Below, piece after piece: positions 22,301 through 28,543 of a stretch of DNA of 64,000 nucleotides. The stretch's first letter is position 1. Every line of letters begins with the position of its first letter. Made by a program: the position numbers and the translations under genes. The notes beneath the pieces were generated by a model. That model was not told the origin of the DNA and ran no database searches. It worked only from the letters and a program-made list of their open reading frames with translations. The DNA is from Pseudomonas sp. B28(2017) (GTDB taxonomy: Bacteria > Pseudomonadota > Gammaproteobacteria > Pseudomonadales > Pseudomonadaceae), in assembly GCF_002113025.1 (NCBI RefSeq), contig NZ_NEJH01000005.1, positions 124,001-188,000 on the forward strand, read 5' to 3'.

Positions 22301-22855
22301 TCGAACCGCGTCGAGGTGAACACCCTGACTCCGGAGGCGGGCGGACAGGTGTCCTTCCTCATCCAGAAGGAGGGTGCGACACTGATCGACGCTGTTCAGC
22401 TGACGATGGGCCGGGGCGATGTCAAGATTCCGGTGATCCAGTTCATTCAGCAGAGCGAGAGCCTGGCCAGCGATGTCCAGCTGGCGTTCAGCGCGACGCT
22501 GACGGACAAGGATGGGGACTCGGCGACGAGTACATTCGATGCCAACCTGTTCGCCAACGACCCGGCCAACGCATCCTTCGACTTCACGCTGGTTGGCACG
22601 GCCGGTGAGCAAGATGCGTTCAACATCGATCTGTCAGTCAATCAGCACCTGTACCAGGTCAACGGCTTCGATGCGGGCCCGGGCTTGCGGGACAAGCTGG
22701 TGCTCAACGGCGACCCGAACGCCGTTGTCCAATCGATCAACAACACCGGCCCAGACAGCGTCGTGACGGTTACCGAGACTGGTGGACAAACAACGACCAT
22801 CACCGTGGTCGGGGTTGATGTTCAGAATACCGACATCTTTTTTGGCAGCGCCTGA
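16364..22855 (+). CDS. Giant tandem-repeat protein, T1SS-143/DUF5801-type (putative secreted adhesin)
   Basis: The 2163-residue acidic protein has no Sec signal peptide. ATG 16364 follows GAGGAG; the frame is open from 16316. Residues 1-627 include two related GADGVWGTSDD / GADGVVGTGDD segments. Residues 628-1705 are seven repeats of exactly 154 residues (462 bases each), every one opening with VF(K/E)DDGPSI and closing with DGDSAQATLNIGQNL. An eighth partial start (VFKDDGPALAFG) leads into a unique C-terminal region of about 450 residues that again contains DKDGDSATS and ends FFGSA. The repeats resemble those in large type I secreted RTX-like adhesins of Vibrio and Pseudomonas. No HlyB/HlyD/TolC genes are adjacent and no nonapeptide GGxGxDxxx array is seen. 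A clear terminator follows. Confidence 0.85.
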   Translation: MTMRKKTSSSTSDLANIAGDHPSPVSHDWTFTYVSDRSRLYTPLVTTDLKDYAPGSTAIITASGFSAGSTVTLEVDHAIGAGADGVWGTSDDVLDTNTGAGHEPWSVTDGGAGDLDGQVNGSVTTSWYVNPDDSAGATFLLTATSAGADGVVGTGDDTVATTSFTDSSPGAVATGVTVTLDETAGLQNGAATPVPAGDADDNDTSLTLPTAFSGRLATLLAATAPTETLIGAALSGYNGSNTGLNAFTIAPAAGGVITDIRFTKADGTLLDGVDSERDTAGGVSIYLYTDTENNNVLLGRAAKLNGDADPAGAIVFAAYIEETGSPVTGGKIWTVLYQPLYHGDTGTPDDSINLDQKVFIGTSEDTNFSLAGAPSGQQLFLMFTTEGATADVNGRIPGVSIIVTGKNPLDQSASSAAITSADTVNSSQGGGNTTLGTNNQAITEQEGLRFSFVTGARADVTIPNLSPGEAGVESNIDFTQYFGARAATFRVVQETGGTTAKVLLTAFKNADNVGGSQSGENFINSYANDNGERVAITNGSVTVKTFAGATVTNAVITYNADGTVLITGVPTDSQITYGTATDHNRVLIENAGLLTAKNGDKTHADFDIGGFKVLQTNTVTTEIGSKIVFEDDGPSISTTGTEPTLTVDETVLATNATQSFAANFTSAFGADGAGTLTYALGVVAGASGLTDTATGEAVNLSLNGTVVEGRTATGNLLVFTVSVAANGDVTLDQLRAVVHSNTSNPDDSTSLTSDNLVTLTATKTDKDGDSAQATLNIGQNLVFKDDGPSISTTGVEPTLTVDETVLATNATQNFAANFSSAFGADGAGTLTYALGVVAGASGLTDTATGEAVNLSLNGTVVEGRTATGNLLVFTVSVAANGDVTLDQIRAVVHSNTSNPDDSTSLTSDNLVMLTATKTDKDGDSAQATLNIGQNLVFKDDGPSINITGVEPTLTVDETVLATNDTQNFAANFTSAFGADGAGTLTYALGVVAGASGLTDTATGEAVNLSLNGTVVEGRTATGNLLVFTVSVAANGDVTLDQLRAVVHPDATNPDDSKTLTSDNLVMLTATKTDRDGDSAQATLNIGQNLVFKDDGPSISTTGVEPTLTVDETVLATNDTQSFAANFSSAFGADGAGTLTYALGVVAGASGLTDTATGEAVNLSLNGTVVEGRTATGNLLVFTVSVAANGDVTLDQLRAVVHSNTSNPDDSTSLTSDNLVTLTATKTDKDGDSAQATLNIGQNLVFKDDGPSISTTGVEPTLTVDETVLATNATQSFAANFNSAFGADGAGTLTYALGVVAGASGLTDTATGEAVSLSLNGTVVEGRTATGNLLVFTVSVAANGDVTLDQLRAVVHPDATNPDDSKTLTSDNLVTLTATKTDRDGDSAQATLNIGQNLVFKDDGPNINTTGVEPTLTVDETVLATNDTQNFAANFSSAFGADGAGTLTYALGVVAGASGLTDTATGEAVNLSLNGTVVEGRTATGNLLVFTVSVAANGSVTLDQLRAVVHSNTTNPDDSKTLTSDNLVTLTATITDKEGDSAQATLNIGQNLVFKDDGPSISTTGVEPTLTVDETVLATNATQSFAANFTSAFGADGAGTLTYALGVVAGASGLIDTASGQAVNLSLNGAVVEGRTATGNLLVFTVGVAANGSVTLDQLRAVVHSDASNPDDSKTLTSDNLVTLTAIKTDGDGDSAQATLNIGQNLVFKDDGPALAFGNLIGTGSVLAQSGFWNMATGADGLGAAGLDISLVNNQFTLVRPDNTTTTGTGTLHELSPSPDVNGAYQFTGTLTGDFDNNAATANTTVDYTLTAYADGRYALDLVQGFSSTIVLSSADGSLAAGGPDSVRTLLIPQTSNPAIPSTSEEIVFFSAKALASTSDILAGIGLGAPDPTEAALQTNPLPSYIDPAAMNVSTSGIGVGNNVFQGDNLAAISAADESFVINPESLLTGMKVFIDNSVAGYNTATEDLYYRIYYADGTFSNRVEVNTLTPEAGGQVSFLIQKEGATLIDAVQLTMGRGDVKIPVIQFIQQSESLASDVQLAFSATLTDKDGDSATSTFDANLFANDPANASFDFTLVGTAGEQDAFNIDLSVNQHLYQVNGFDAGPGLRDKLVLNGDPNAVVQSINNTGPDSVVTVTETGGQTTTITVVGVDVQNTDIFFGSA
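18245..21478 (+). repeat. Seven tandem 462-bp repeats inside the giant gene
   Basis: Repeat starts at 18245, 18707, 19169, 19631, 20093, 20555 and 21017 are exactly 462 bases apart with no indels. Copies differ by scattered substitutions; copies 3 and 5 share the HPDATNPDDSKT block while 1, 2 and 4 share HSNTSNPDDSTS, a mosaic pattern expected from recombination between copies. Short-read assembly could miscount them. Confidence 0.97.
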
Positions 22856-22875
22856 AGCATTGCGCGCGAGAACGG

Positions 22876-22917
22876 ATGCGAGGGTGGCGCAGGAGACCAC
22901 CCTCGCATTCTTTTTGC
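22876..22917 (+). terminator. Terminator of the giant repeat gene
   Basis: ATGCGAGGGTGG pairs with CCACCCTCGCAT over 12 bases and is followed by TCTTTTT, 20 bases after the stop codon. Confidence 0.9.
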
Positions 22918-23008
22918 GGTTCCAATACGAGATTCCCGTGATCGCATCTGCTGTGAACTGGCGAGCAGCACAGGGCTTAAAGAACAGGATGGCTCAGCAG
23001 GATAGGCC

Positions 23009-23089
23009 GAGAACGACTTGAACATTCTGGGCACTCTGTTCCAGGCCACTGACAAGGACGGCGACACGCTGACGGCCACCCCACCCTGA
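23009..23089 (+). pseudogene. Scrap of a second DKDGD-type repeat gene
   Basis: One frame reads NDLNILGTLFQATDKDGDTL and then TATPP before a stop. The ATDKDGDTLTA core is the typical closing motif of such repeats (compare TDKDGDSAQA and TDKDGDSATS in the intact gene). There is no start codon or ribosome site, and the piece lies beyond the terminator. It looks like the leftover end of a neighbouring or longer gene after a deletion. Confidence 0.55.
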
Positions 23090-23125
23090 AGGTGAGGGGC
23101 AGACCGTCTTGTATTGACTTGAAGT

Positions 23126-23845
23126 TCAATCCATCTCCACCCAGGAGGACTTGGGTGGTGTTTCGTTGTTGGTGAGCCCGTGTTTCAGCGCATACATCAG
23201 CAAGTCGATGCGGTTGATGAGATTCAGCTTCTGATAGATGTTGCTGAGGTGGTTGTGCACGGTGTGCTCGCTGATCCCCAGGCGCCCGGCGATGCTCACA
23301 TATTTGGCGGATGGTTCGCCCACGATGGCGCAAATCAGCTCTCTCTCGCGCAGCGTCAACCGCGCCTGTTTCGCTTGCTCAAGATTGCATTTCACGGGTA
23401 CATGCCCGGTCGCGGCATAGCCGGAAAGGCCGCCAGCCCAGGCTCTATCCATTGTGACGTCGCTATGGTGGACCTTGAGGATGGCCTGGATAATCGATTC
23501 CGTCGGGTCTTCCGCCAGCACGATGCCGCGAGCGCCAGCCTCTATCGCCCGGGCAGCGGGGACGGCTTCGTACAGGCCCTTGAACAGCAGCACTTTCATT
23601 TCAGCGTTGCGGGTGAGTCCCGCGACGACCTCCAGAGGATTCAGCGCATCCGGAAAGAAGCTGAAAAAAATGACATTGGGCCGCAACTGATCGGCAAGCT
23701 CCAGCGCATGGGTATAGGTGGTGGCCTGGCCTGTCACTTCCATTCGGGGCTTTCTGGCATCAATCAAGTCATGCAGGCCCTTGAGCACGAGGGGGCGGCA
23801 ATCGATCAGCATCACGCTTATCGGCTCTTTTGGGTCGGTGATCAT
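23126..23845 (-). CDS. Orphan LuxR/NarL-type regulator with degenerate receiver
   Basis: From ATG 23845 the protein has 239 residues; the frame is open further upstream to 24130 but that part lacks receiver homology. An N-terminal receiver-like domain (about 9-125) is followed by a LuxR helix-turn-helix (about 165-225) with LTLRERELICAIVGEPSAKY and ISEHTVHNHLSNIYQKL. The receiver has lost the conserved phosphorylation set: the acidic pair is D15-C16, the phospho-aspartate position is S62 (in VIFFSFFP), and the switch Thr and Lys are not conserved. It should therefore act without phosphotransfer. It converges on the giant repeat gene, whose expression it may control; that is inference. Confidence 0.88.
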   Translation of the reverse strand: MITDPKEPISVMLIDCRPLVLKGLHDLIDARKPRMEVTGQATTYTHALELADQLRPNVIFFSFFPDALNPLEVVAGLTRNAEMKVLLFKGLYEAVPAARAIEAGARGIVLAEDPTESIIQAILKVHHSDVTMDRAWAGGLSGYAATGHVPVKCNLEQAKQARLTLRERELICAIVGEPSAKYVSIAGRLGISEHTVHNHLSNIYQKLNLINRIDLLMYALKHGLTNNETPPKSSWVEMD

Positions 23846-24105
23846 CTTCCTGACCCCCTTGAAGAACCAACGATGGACTCTGCCCTCTGGCCTTCGAGGG
23901 TCAGCAACTGGCTTGTATGGTCGCCGCGATTGAAGGACAGATTTGAACGCCAGGAGGCCGCGATGGTACCCGCCCAGGCATTGGCACCCACCGGCCCCGG
24001 GGTCATCTCCATCAACAGCGCCGGCAGCGAGGGCGAACATTTCCAAAGGGCAGGCAAAGCCCGAGAGAGAAAATAAATACGAATAATGATCAATGGATTG
24101 CACAT
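23842..24105 (-). CDS. Possible 87-residue ORF overlapping the LuxR-type regulator start
   Basis: The frame starts MCNPLIIIRIYFLSRALPAL and stops in an ATGA overlap with the regulator's start codon, a typical translational-coupling arrangement. GAGGGAG lies nine bases before its ATG. The N terminus is hydrophobic and could be a signal anchor; the rest (GANAWAGTIAASWRS and so on) matches nothing I know. It could equally be the untranslated leader of the regulator. Confidence 0.3.
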   Translation of the reverse strand: MCNPLIIIRIYFLSRALPALWKCSPSLPALLMEMTPGPVGANAWAGTIAASWRSNLSFNRGDHTSQLLTLEGQRAESIVGSSRGSGR

Positions 24106-24733
24106 GACGATGTACTCCCTCACCCCTCAACGGAGTCTAGGTCAGCCCAAGGGGCTGCCAGCCTGACCATCCGTCAGTCGTCAATGCAAGCCCAGTGCAG
24201 GCAGGCCTGATCGATGCTCTCGAGAGGGGAGGGAACCCTCGAAAATCAAGGCATTAGGCTCGTCACAGGTGATCTGCAACCAAAGTCTGATCCTGATCAA
24301 AATCGTCAATTAGTCGACGAATGGCATTAACTTAAGAACGCTATTTTTGGCTTGTCAATTTATCGGCGTATCTTGCCGGGCCGAGCCACCTGCAAGCCAG
24401 GGCTTGGCGAAATCAGTGAATAGCAATTGCCGGGCGTTCATTTATCAGCACTTTCTTGTGCGCGATGTCTCGTTTTCAGTAACGCCTTCACCTATTCGGG
24501 GTGAGCGTTGGAGGAAGGTTCTCAAGGGAACACCACTGCTGGCCGATAACACGGGCAGTCAGGGGCCATTTTGCCTTTTGCGGTTGGCTTTGGGGTCTCA
24601 TTTCTGTGAGAGGGTGTTTGATAGCCTAGTGCCACTCGCTATCATCTGCGCGCCAAAACAGGGGGCTGCGAAGCTGAGTCCGTCCGTGTATTTGCCTTTG
24701 GGTTGTTCTTCTTAATTTGCCTGGAAATCTTCG
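24106..24733. other. Long gap between the divergent regulator genes
   Basis: About 630 bases of mixed composition, AT-richer than the surroundings near 24240-24360, presumably hold promoters for both directions. TCACCTATTCGGGGTGA near 24488 is a short inverted repeat. A 122-codon open frame at 24347-24715 lacks coding character and was not called. No RNA gene was recognised. Confidence 0.4.
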
Positions 24734-26338
24734 ATGCTGTCGTATCACCAAAAGCGTTTTCTGATCGTCGATGATTTCTCGGATTTCCGCAGTTCGGTTC
24801 GGTCGATGCTGCGCGAACTGGGTGTCAAGGAAGTGGACACTGCCGATACCGGCGAACAGGCGCTGAAAATGTGTTCGCAGAAGCAGTACGACTTCATCCT
24901 GCAGGACTTTCACCTGGGTGACGGCAAGAAAAACGGCCAGCAGGTGCTCGAAGACCTGATGGAGGAAAAGCTGATCAGCCATGAAGCGGTGTTCGTCATG
25001 GTCACCGCCGAAACCAGCCAGGCCATGGTGCTCAGTGCGCTGGAGCACGAGCCCGATGCCTATCTGACCAAGCCCTTCAACCGTTCCAGCCTGGCCCAGC
25101 GCCTGGAGCGCCTCGAGCAGCGCAAGACCCTGCTCAAGCCAATCCTGCAGGCCCTTGACCGTGGCAAGCCGATGGAGGTGCTCAACGCCTGCATCGCCTT
25201 GTGCAAGCAAGACATCCGCTATTCGCCACTGTGCCTGCGCTACCGCGCCGATGCCCTGCGCGACCTCAATCAGAACGAAGCGCTGGAGCGGCTGTACGAC
25301 GGCATCATCGCCGACCGTCCGTTGCCATGGGCGTTTGCCGGGTTGGGCAAGTTGCTGTTCAAGCGCGGCCAGGTCGGGCAGGCCAAAGGCATCTACGAAA
25401 AAGCCCTGAAGGTCTTCCCGATGATGCCGTCGCTGTATGACGGCATGGCTGACGTGCTGGTCGCCGAAGGGGACACCAAAGGTGCACAGCGCGTTCTGGA
25501 AGAGGCGATTCGCCTGTCGCCGCTGGCGGTGCGCCGGCAAGCGTTGCTGGGCAAGCTGGCGATGACCAACGAGGACTTCGACACGGCGGCCAAGGCCTAT
25601 CGCCAGGCCGTAAGCCAGGGTGCGCAGTCGCGGTTCAAGGATGCCGAGAGCAACCTCGGCCTGGCCCACGCATTGATCAGCAAGGGTAGCGAAAGGGGGC
25701 TGGACACGCGGACCCGACTGGAAATCAACACCACGTTGAGCGCCGTGGCCAAGGAAAACCCCTCCGATCCGGGCCTGCAGATCCGCGCGCGCCTGATGAA
25801 GGCCACCAGCCTGTTGCTCAACGATGCCGAGACGGCGGACAAGCTCACCGAGCAAGCCCTGTTGCGCCTGGATGGCATGGAGCAATTCATGAGCGCCGAA
25901 GCGGCGTTGGTGGTGGCCAAGCAACTGAAAATGCTCGGGCAGAGCGAGGCCGGTACTGCGATGCTGAAAAACTGCGTGGAAATCTACGGCGACGATCCGG
26001 CGGTCATGAAGGACATCGCCAAGCAGACCGACGACCCGAGCATCCTCAATTCCGGTAACGCCGCTGCGGAACTCAATCGTCAGGGCGTGCGCGTGTACAA
26101 GACCGGCAATCTGGTGGAGGCCCGGCAGGTCTTTCGCAAAGCCCTGGCAATGCAGCCCAAGAACATCAGTATCGCCCTGAACCTGGCGCAGTCGTTGTTG
26201 CACGGCACCGATACCAGCGCTCCTTCAGCGGAGCTGGAAGAGTGCCGGACCTGCCTGAAAACGGTTGGCCTGATGCCCGACACCGACGCGCGCTATCCGC
26301 GCTACCAGAAGCTCAACAGCAAGGCGTTTGGCCAATGA
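24734..26338 (+). CDS. Response regulator with C-terminal TPR repeats
   Basis: The 534-residue cytoplasmic protein has a canonical receiver at residues 6-125 with acidic pair D13-D14, phospho-acceptor D58 (LQDFHLG), T91 and K113 (LTKPFN). The rest is a helical repeat region; clear TPR-like units are seen around AFAGLGKLLFKRGQVGQAKG, the following YDGMADVLVAEGDTKGAQRV, and AAELNRQGVRVYKTGNLVEA near the C terminus. It has no DNA-binding or enzyme domain, so the output is likely protein-protein contact. Its TGA overlaps the ATG of the next gene, a histidine kinase, so the two form one system. The partner and signal are unknown. Confidence 0.9.
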   Translation: MLSYHQKRFLIVDDFSDFRSSVRSMLRELGVKEVDTADTGEQALKMCSQKQYDFILQDFHLGDGKKNGQQVLEDLMEEKLISHEAVFVMVTAETSQAMVLSALEHEPDAYLTKPFNRSSLAQRLERLEQRKTLLKPILQALDRGKPMEVLNACIALCKQDIRYSPLCLRYRADALRDLNQNEALERLYDGIIADRPLPWAFAGLGKLLFKRGQVGQAKGIYEKALKVFPMMPSLYDGMADVLVAEGDTKGAQRVLEEAIRLSPLAVRRQALLGKLAMTNEDFDTAAKAYRQAVSQGAQSRFKDAESNLGLAHALISKGSERGLDTRTRLEINTTLSAVAKENPSDPGLQIRARLMKATSLLLNDAETADKLTEQALLRLDGMEQFMSAEAALVVAKQLKMLGQSEAGTAMLKNCVEIYGDDPAVMKDIAKQTDDPSILNSGNAAAELNRQGVRVYKTGNLVEARQVFRKALAMQPKNISIALNLAQSLLHGTDTSAPSAELEECRTCLKTVGLMPDTDARYPRYQKLNSKAFGQ

Positions 26339-27027
26339 ACGACAACCGGCAGGCACTGGATTTCTCCACGGTGATCGCCTCTACCGTGCACGACATGAAG
26401 AACTCGCTGGCCATGCTGATGCAGGCCCAGAGCCAGTGGCTGGCGCGATTGCCGGAGTCGGCGCAGCAGACGCCGGAGCAGGGAGTGATCGACTTCGAGT
26501 TCGCCCACCTCAACGGCATGCTGGTGCAGTTGCTGGGTCTGTACAAGCTCGGCGTCAACCAGATGCCGTTGCAACCGGCCTACCATGAACTGGATGATTT
26601 CATCGAAGCGCAGTTGGCTTGTCATCAGGAAGTGTTCGCCAGCCGCGGCATCATGGCCACCTATGAAGTGGACCCGCTGAGCCCGCTGGGTTTCTTCGAC
26701 CGCGAGTTGATCGCGTCGGTATTGGCCAACTGCATCAACAACGCCATTCGCTTTGCACGGCATGCCATTCTGATCAGCGTCAGCGACGAAGCCGGGCAAC
26801 TGGTATTGACCATCAATGACGATGGCGAGGGGTATCCGGCGCAGATGATCGAGCGTCAGGCCGATTACGTGCAGGGCATCAATCAAAGCACCGGCAGCAC
26901 CGGGTTGGGCCTGTACTTTGCCGGGCGAATTGCTGCGTTGCATCAACGCAACGGCGTTGGCGGGCGCACCGAAATCGGCAATGGCGGTCCGTTGGGCGGT
27001 GGAGTGTTCCGTCTTTACCTGCCCTGA
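26335..27027 (+). CDS. Soluble sensor histidine kinase, partner of the RR-TPR protein
   Basis: At 230 residues this is a minimal kinase without membrane segments or a recognisable sensor domain. The H box is STVHDMKNSLAML (H19), the N box is NCINNAIRFA, and ATP-lid glycines are in NDDGEGYP and GSTGLGLYFAGRIA. ATG 26335 overlaps the upstream stop (ATGA), so I preferred it to the open frame from 26242. With no input domain, its activity is probably set by the neighbouring regulator or another partner. It may phosphorylate D58 of that regulator; this is inferred from coupling alone. Confidence 0.9.
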   Translation: MNDNRQALDFSTVIASTVHDMKNSLAMLMQAQSQWLARLPESAQQTPEQGVIDFEFAHLNGMLVQLLGLYKLGVNQMPLQPAYHELDDFIEAQLACHQEVFASRGIMATYEVDPLSPLGFFDRELIASVLANCINNAIRFARHAILISVSDEAGQLVLTINDDGEGYPAQMIERQADYVQGINQSTGSTGLGLYFAGRIAALHQRNGVGGRTEIGNGGPLGGGVFRLYLP

Positions 27028-27126
27028 CAGGCAGCATATTTATCGACGCTGCTTGAAATTCCGAACACGCGGAGCCTATTTTGTACGGTCGCCGTTCGCG
27101 GCCCGCACAATAACAAGGATAGCGTC

Positions 27127-28473
27127 ATGACCACCGTTGGCCTGAGTTCACTCGCGCAGCGATTGACGGGCATTGATGAAGTTGAATGTGTCACGCCGGA
27201 TTTGAATGGCGTACCACGGGGCAAGGTGATGACCTGCGAGGGGTTTCTCGACGGTCGACGTTTGCAGATGGCGCGGGGCGTGCTGCTGCAATGCATCATG
27301 GGCGGATACCCGCCGGCGCGTTTTTACGGCAGCGACGACGGCGACCTGGCGCTGATCCCGGACCTTGCACAAATCCATCGTCTGCCCTGGAGCCATCCGC
27401 CGCGTGCTTTTGCCATTTGTGACGCGGTTGAACTGGGCACCACCACCAGCTGCAATCTGTCGACCCGTGGTCAGCTCAAGTCGGTGATTGCCCGTTACGC
27501 AGCCCGCGGCCTGGCGCCAGTGGTGGCGACCGAGCTCGAGTTTTTTGTCTTCGCCCCCAACACTGATCCGACCCAGGCTTTTCAACCGCCGCTGGGGCTG
27601 GACGGTCGTCGCGAGGATGGCCATTCGGCGTTCAGCGTCAGCTCCAACAATGGGCTGCGTCTCTTCTTCAATGAAGTCTACGAGTGCATGGCTGCGTTGG
27701 GGTTGCCTCGCGATACCTTCATGCACGAAATGGGTGTCAGCCAGTTCGAGATCAATCTGCTGCATGGTGATCCGCTGTTGCTGGCCGACCAGACGTTCCT
27801 GTTCAAGCACCTGCTCAAGGAAGTTGCCCTCAAGCATGGTCTGAGCGTGGTGTGCATGGCCAAGCCGTTGGCGCATACGCCGGGCAGTTCGATGCATATC
27901 CACCAGAGCGTCGTCGAGATCGATTCGGGGCGCAACGTGTTCAGCGATGAGGCGGGGCAGGAGACGGCCACCTTCCGCCATTTCATTGCCGGTCAGCAAG
28001 CTTGCATGGCCGACTTCACCGCGCTGTTTGCGCCGAACGTGAACTCCTATCAGCGCTTGTGCCACCCTTACGCCTCACCGAACAATGCCTGCTGGTCCCA
28101 CGACAACCGGGCGGCTGGCCTGCGCATTCCGGCCAGTCTGCCGGTGGCCCGTCGGGTCGAGAACCGCTTGCCGGGCGCCGATGCCAATCCGTATCTGGCG
28201 ATTGCCGCAAGTCTGGCGGCGGGGTTGCATGGCATCGAGAACGCGTTGGAGCCGAGTGCGCCGATCCAGGGTGAATTCGAAGTGCCGGACAATCTTTCGT
28301 TGCCGTGTACCTTGCATGCGGCAATTGAGCGTCTGAAACGTAGCCAGTTGGCGAAGGAACTGTTCGGTGCGCAATTCATCGAAGGCTACATTGCTTCGAA
28401 GACCCTGGAGCTGAGCAGTTTCCAGGATGAAATTACTCCCTGGGAACGGCGTGTTTTAGCCGCCCAGGCCTGA
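27127..28473 (+). CDS. Glutamine synthetase-family gamma-glutamylpolyamine ligase (PuuA/PauA type)
   Basis: The 448-residue protein belongs to the glutamine synthetase superfamily. The N-terminal beta-grasp part includes VTPDLNGVPRGK, and the catalytic barrel includes ATELEFFVFAP, NNGLRLFFNEVYE, GSSMHIHQS and a C-terminal NRLPGADANPYLAIAASLA. Such sequences are the glutamate-putrescine/polyamine ligases (PuuA, PauA1-7, SpuI) and not GlnA, whose adenylylation site is absent. The reaction would be ATP-dependent gamma-glutamylation of a polyamine or monoamine as the first step of catabolism. The exact amine cannot be read from the sequence. The MFS gene downstream is a candidate partner transporter. 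Confidence 0.88.
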   Translation: MTTVGLSSLAQRLTGIDEVECVTPDLNGVPRGKVMTCEGFLDGRRLQMARGVLLQCIMGGYPPARFYGSDDGDLALIPDLAQIHRLPWSHPPRAFAICDAVELGTTTSCNLSTRGQLKSVIARYAARGLAPVVATELEFFVFAPNTDPTQAFQPPLGLDGRREDGHSAFSVSSNNGLRLFFNEVYECMAALGLPRDTFMHEMGVSQFEINLLHGDPLLLADQTFLFKHLLKEVALKHGLSVVCMAKPLAHTPGSSMHIHQSVVEIDSGRNVFSDEAGQETATFRHFIAGQQACMADFTALFAPNVNSYQRLCHPYASPNNACWSHDNRAAGLRIPASLPVARRVENRLPGADANPYLAIAASLAAGLHGIENALEPSAPIQGEFEVPDNLSLPCTLHAAIERLKRSQLAKELFGAQFIEGYIASKTLELSSFQDEITPWERRVLAAQA

Positions 28474-28488
28474 CGATCCGTCGACATC

Positions 28489-28511
28489 CGGCTATCGTTT
28501 AGCGATAGCCG
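28489..28511. other. Hairpin between the ligase gene and the MFS gene
   Basis: CGGCTATCG and CGATAGCCG form a perfect nine-base stem with a five-base loop. It has no U-run, so it may be a processing or stability structure and not a terminator. Confidence 0.5.
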
Positions 28512-28543
28512 ATTCTCACTGCAAGGAGCCGCTCGGAACGCCG

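Noticed and set aside
24347-24715. 122-codon plus-strand frame before the RR-TPR gene
   Set aside because: The translation has no domain or signal features, the start lacks a ribosome site, and the composition is unlike neighbouring genes.
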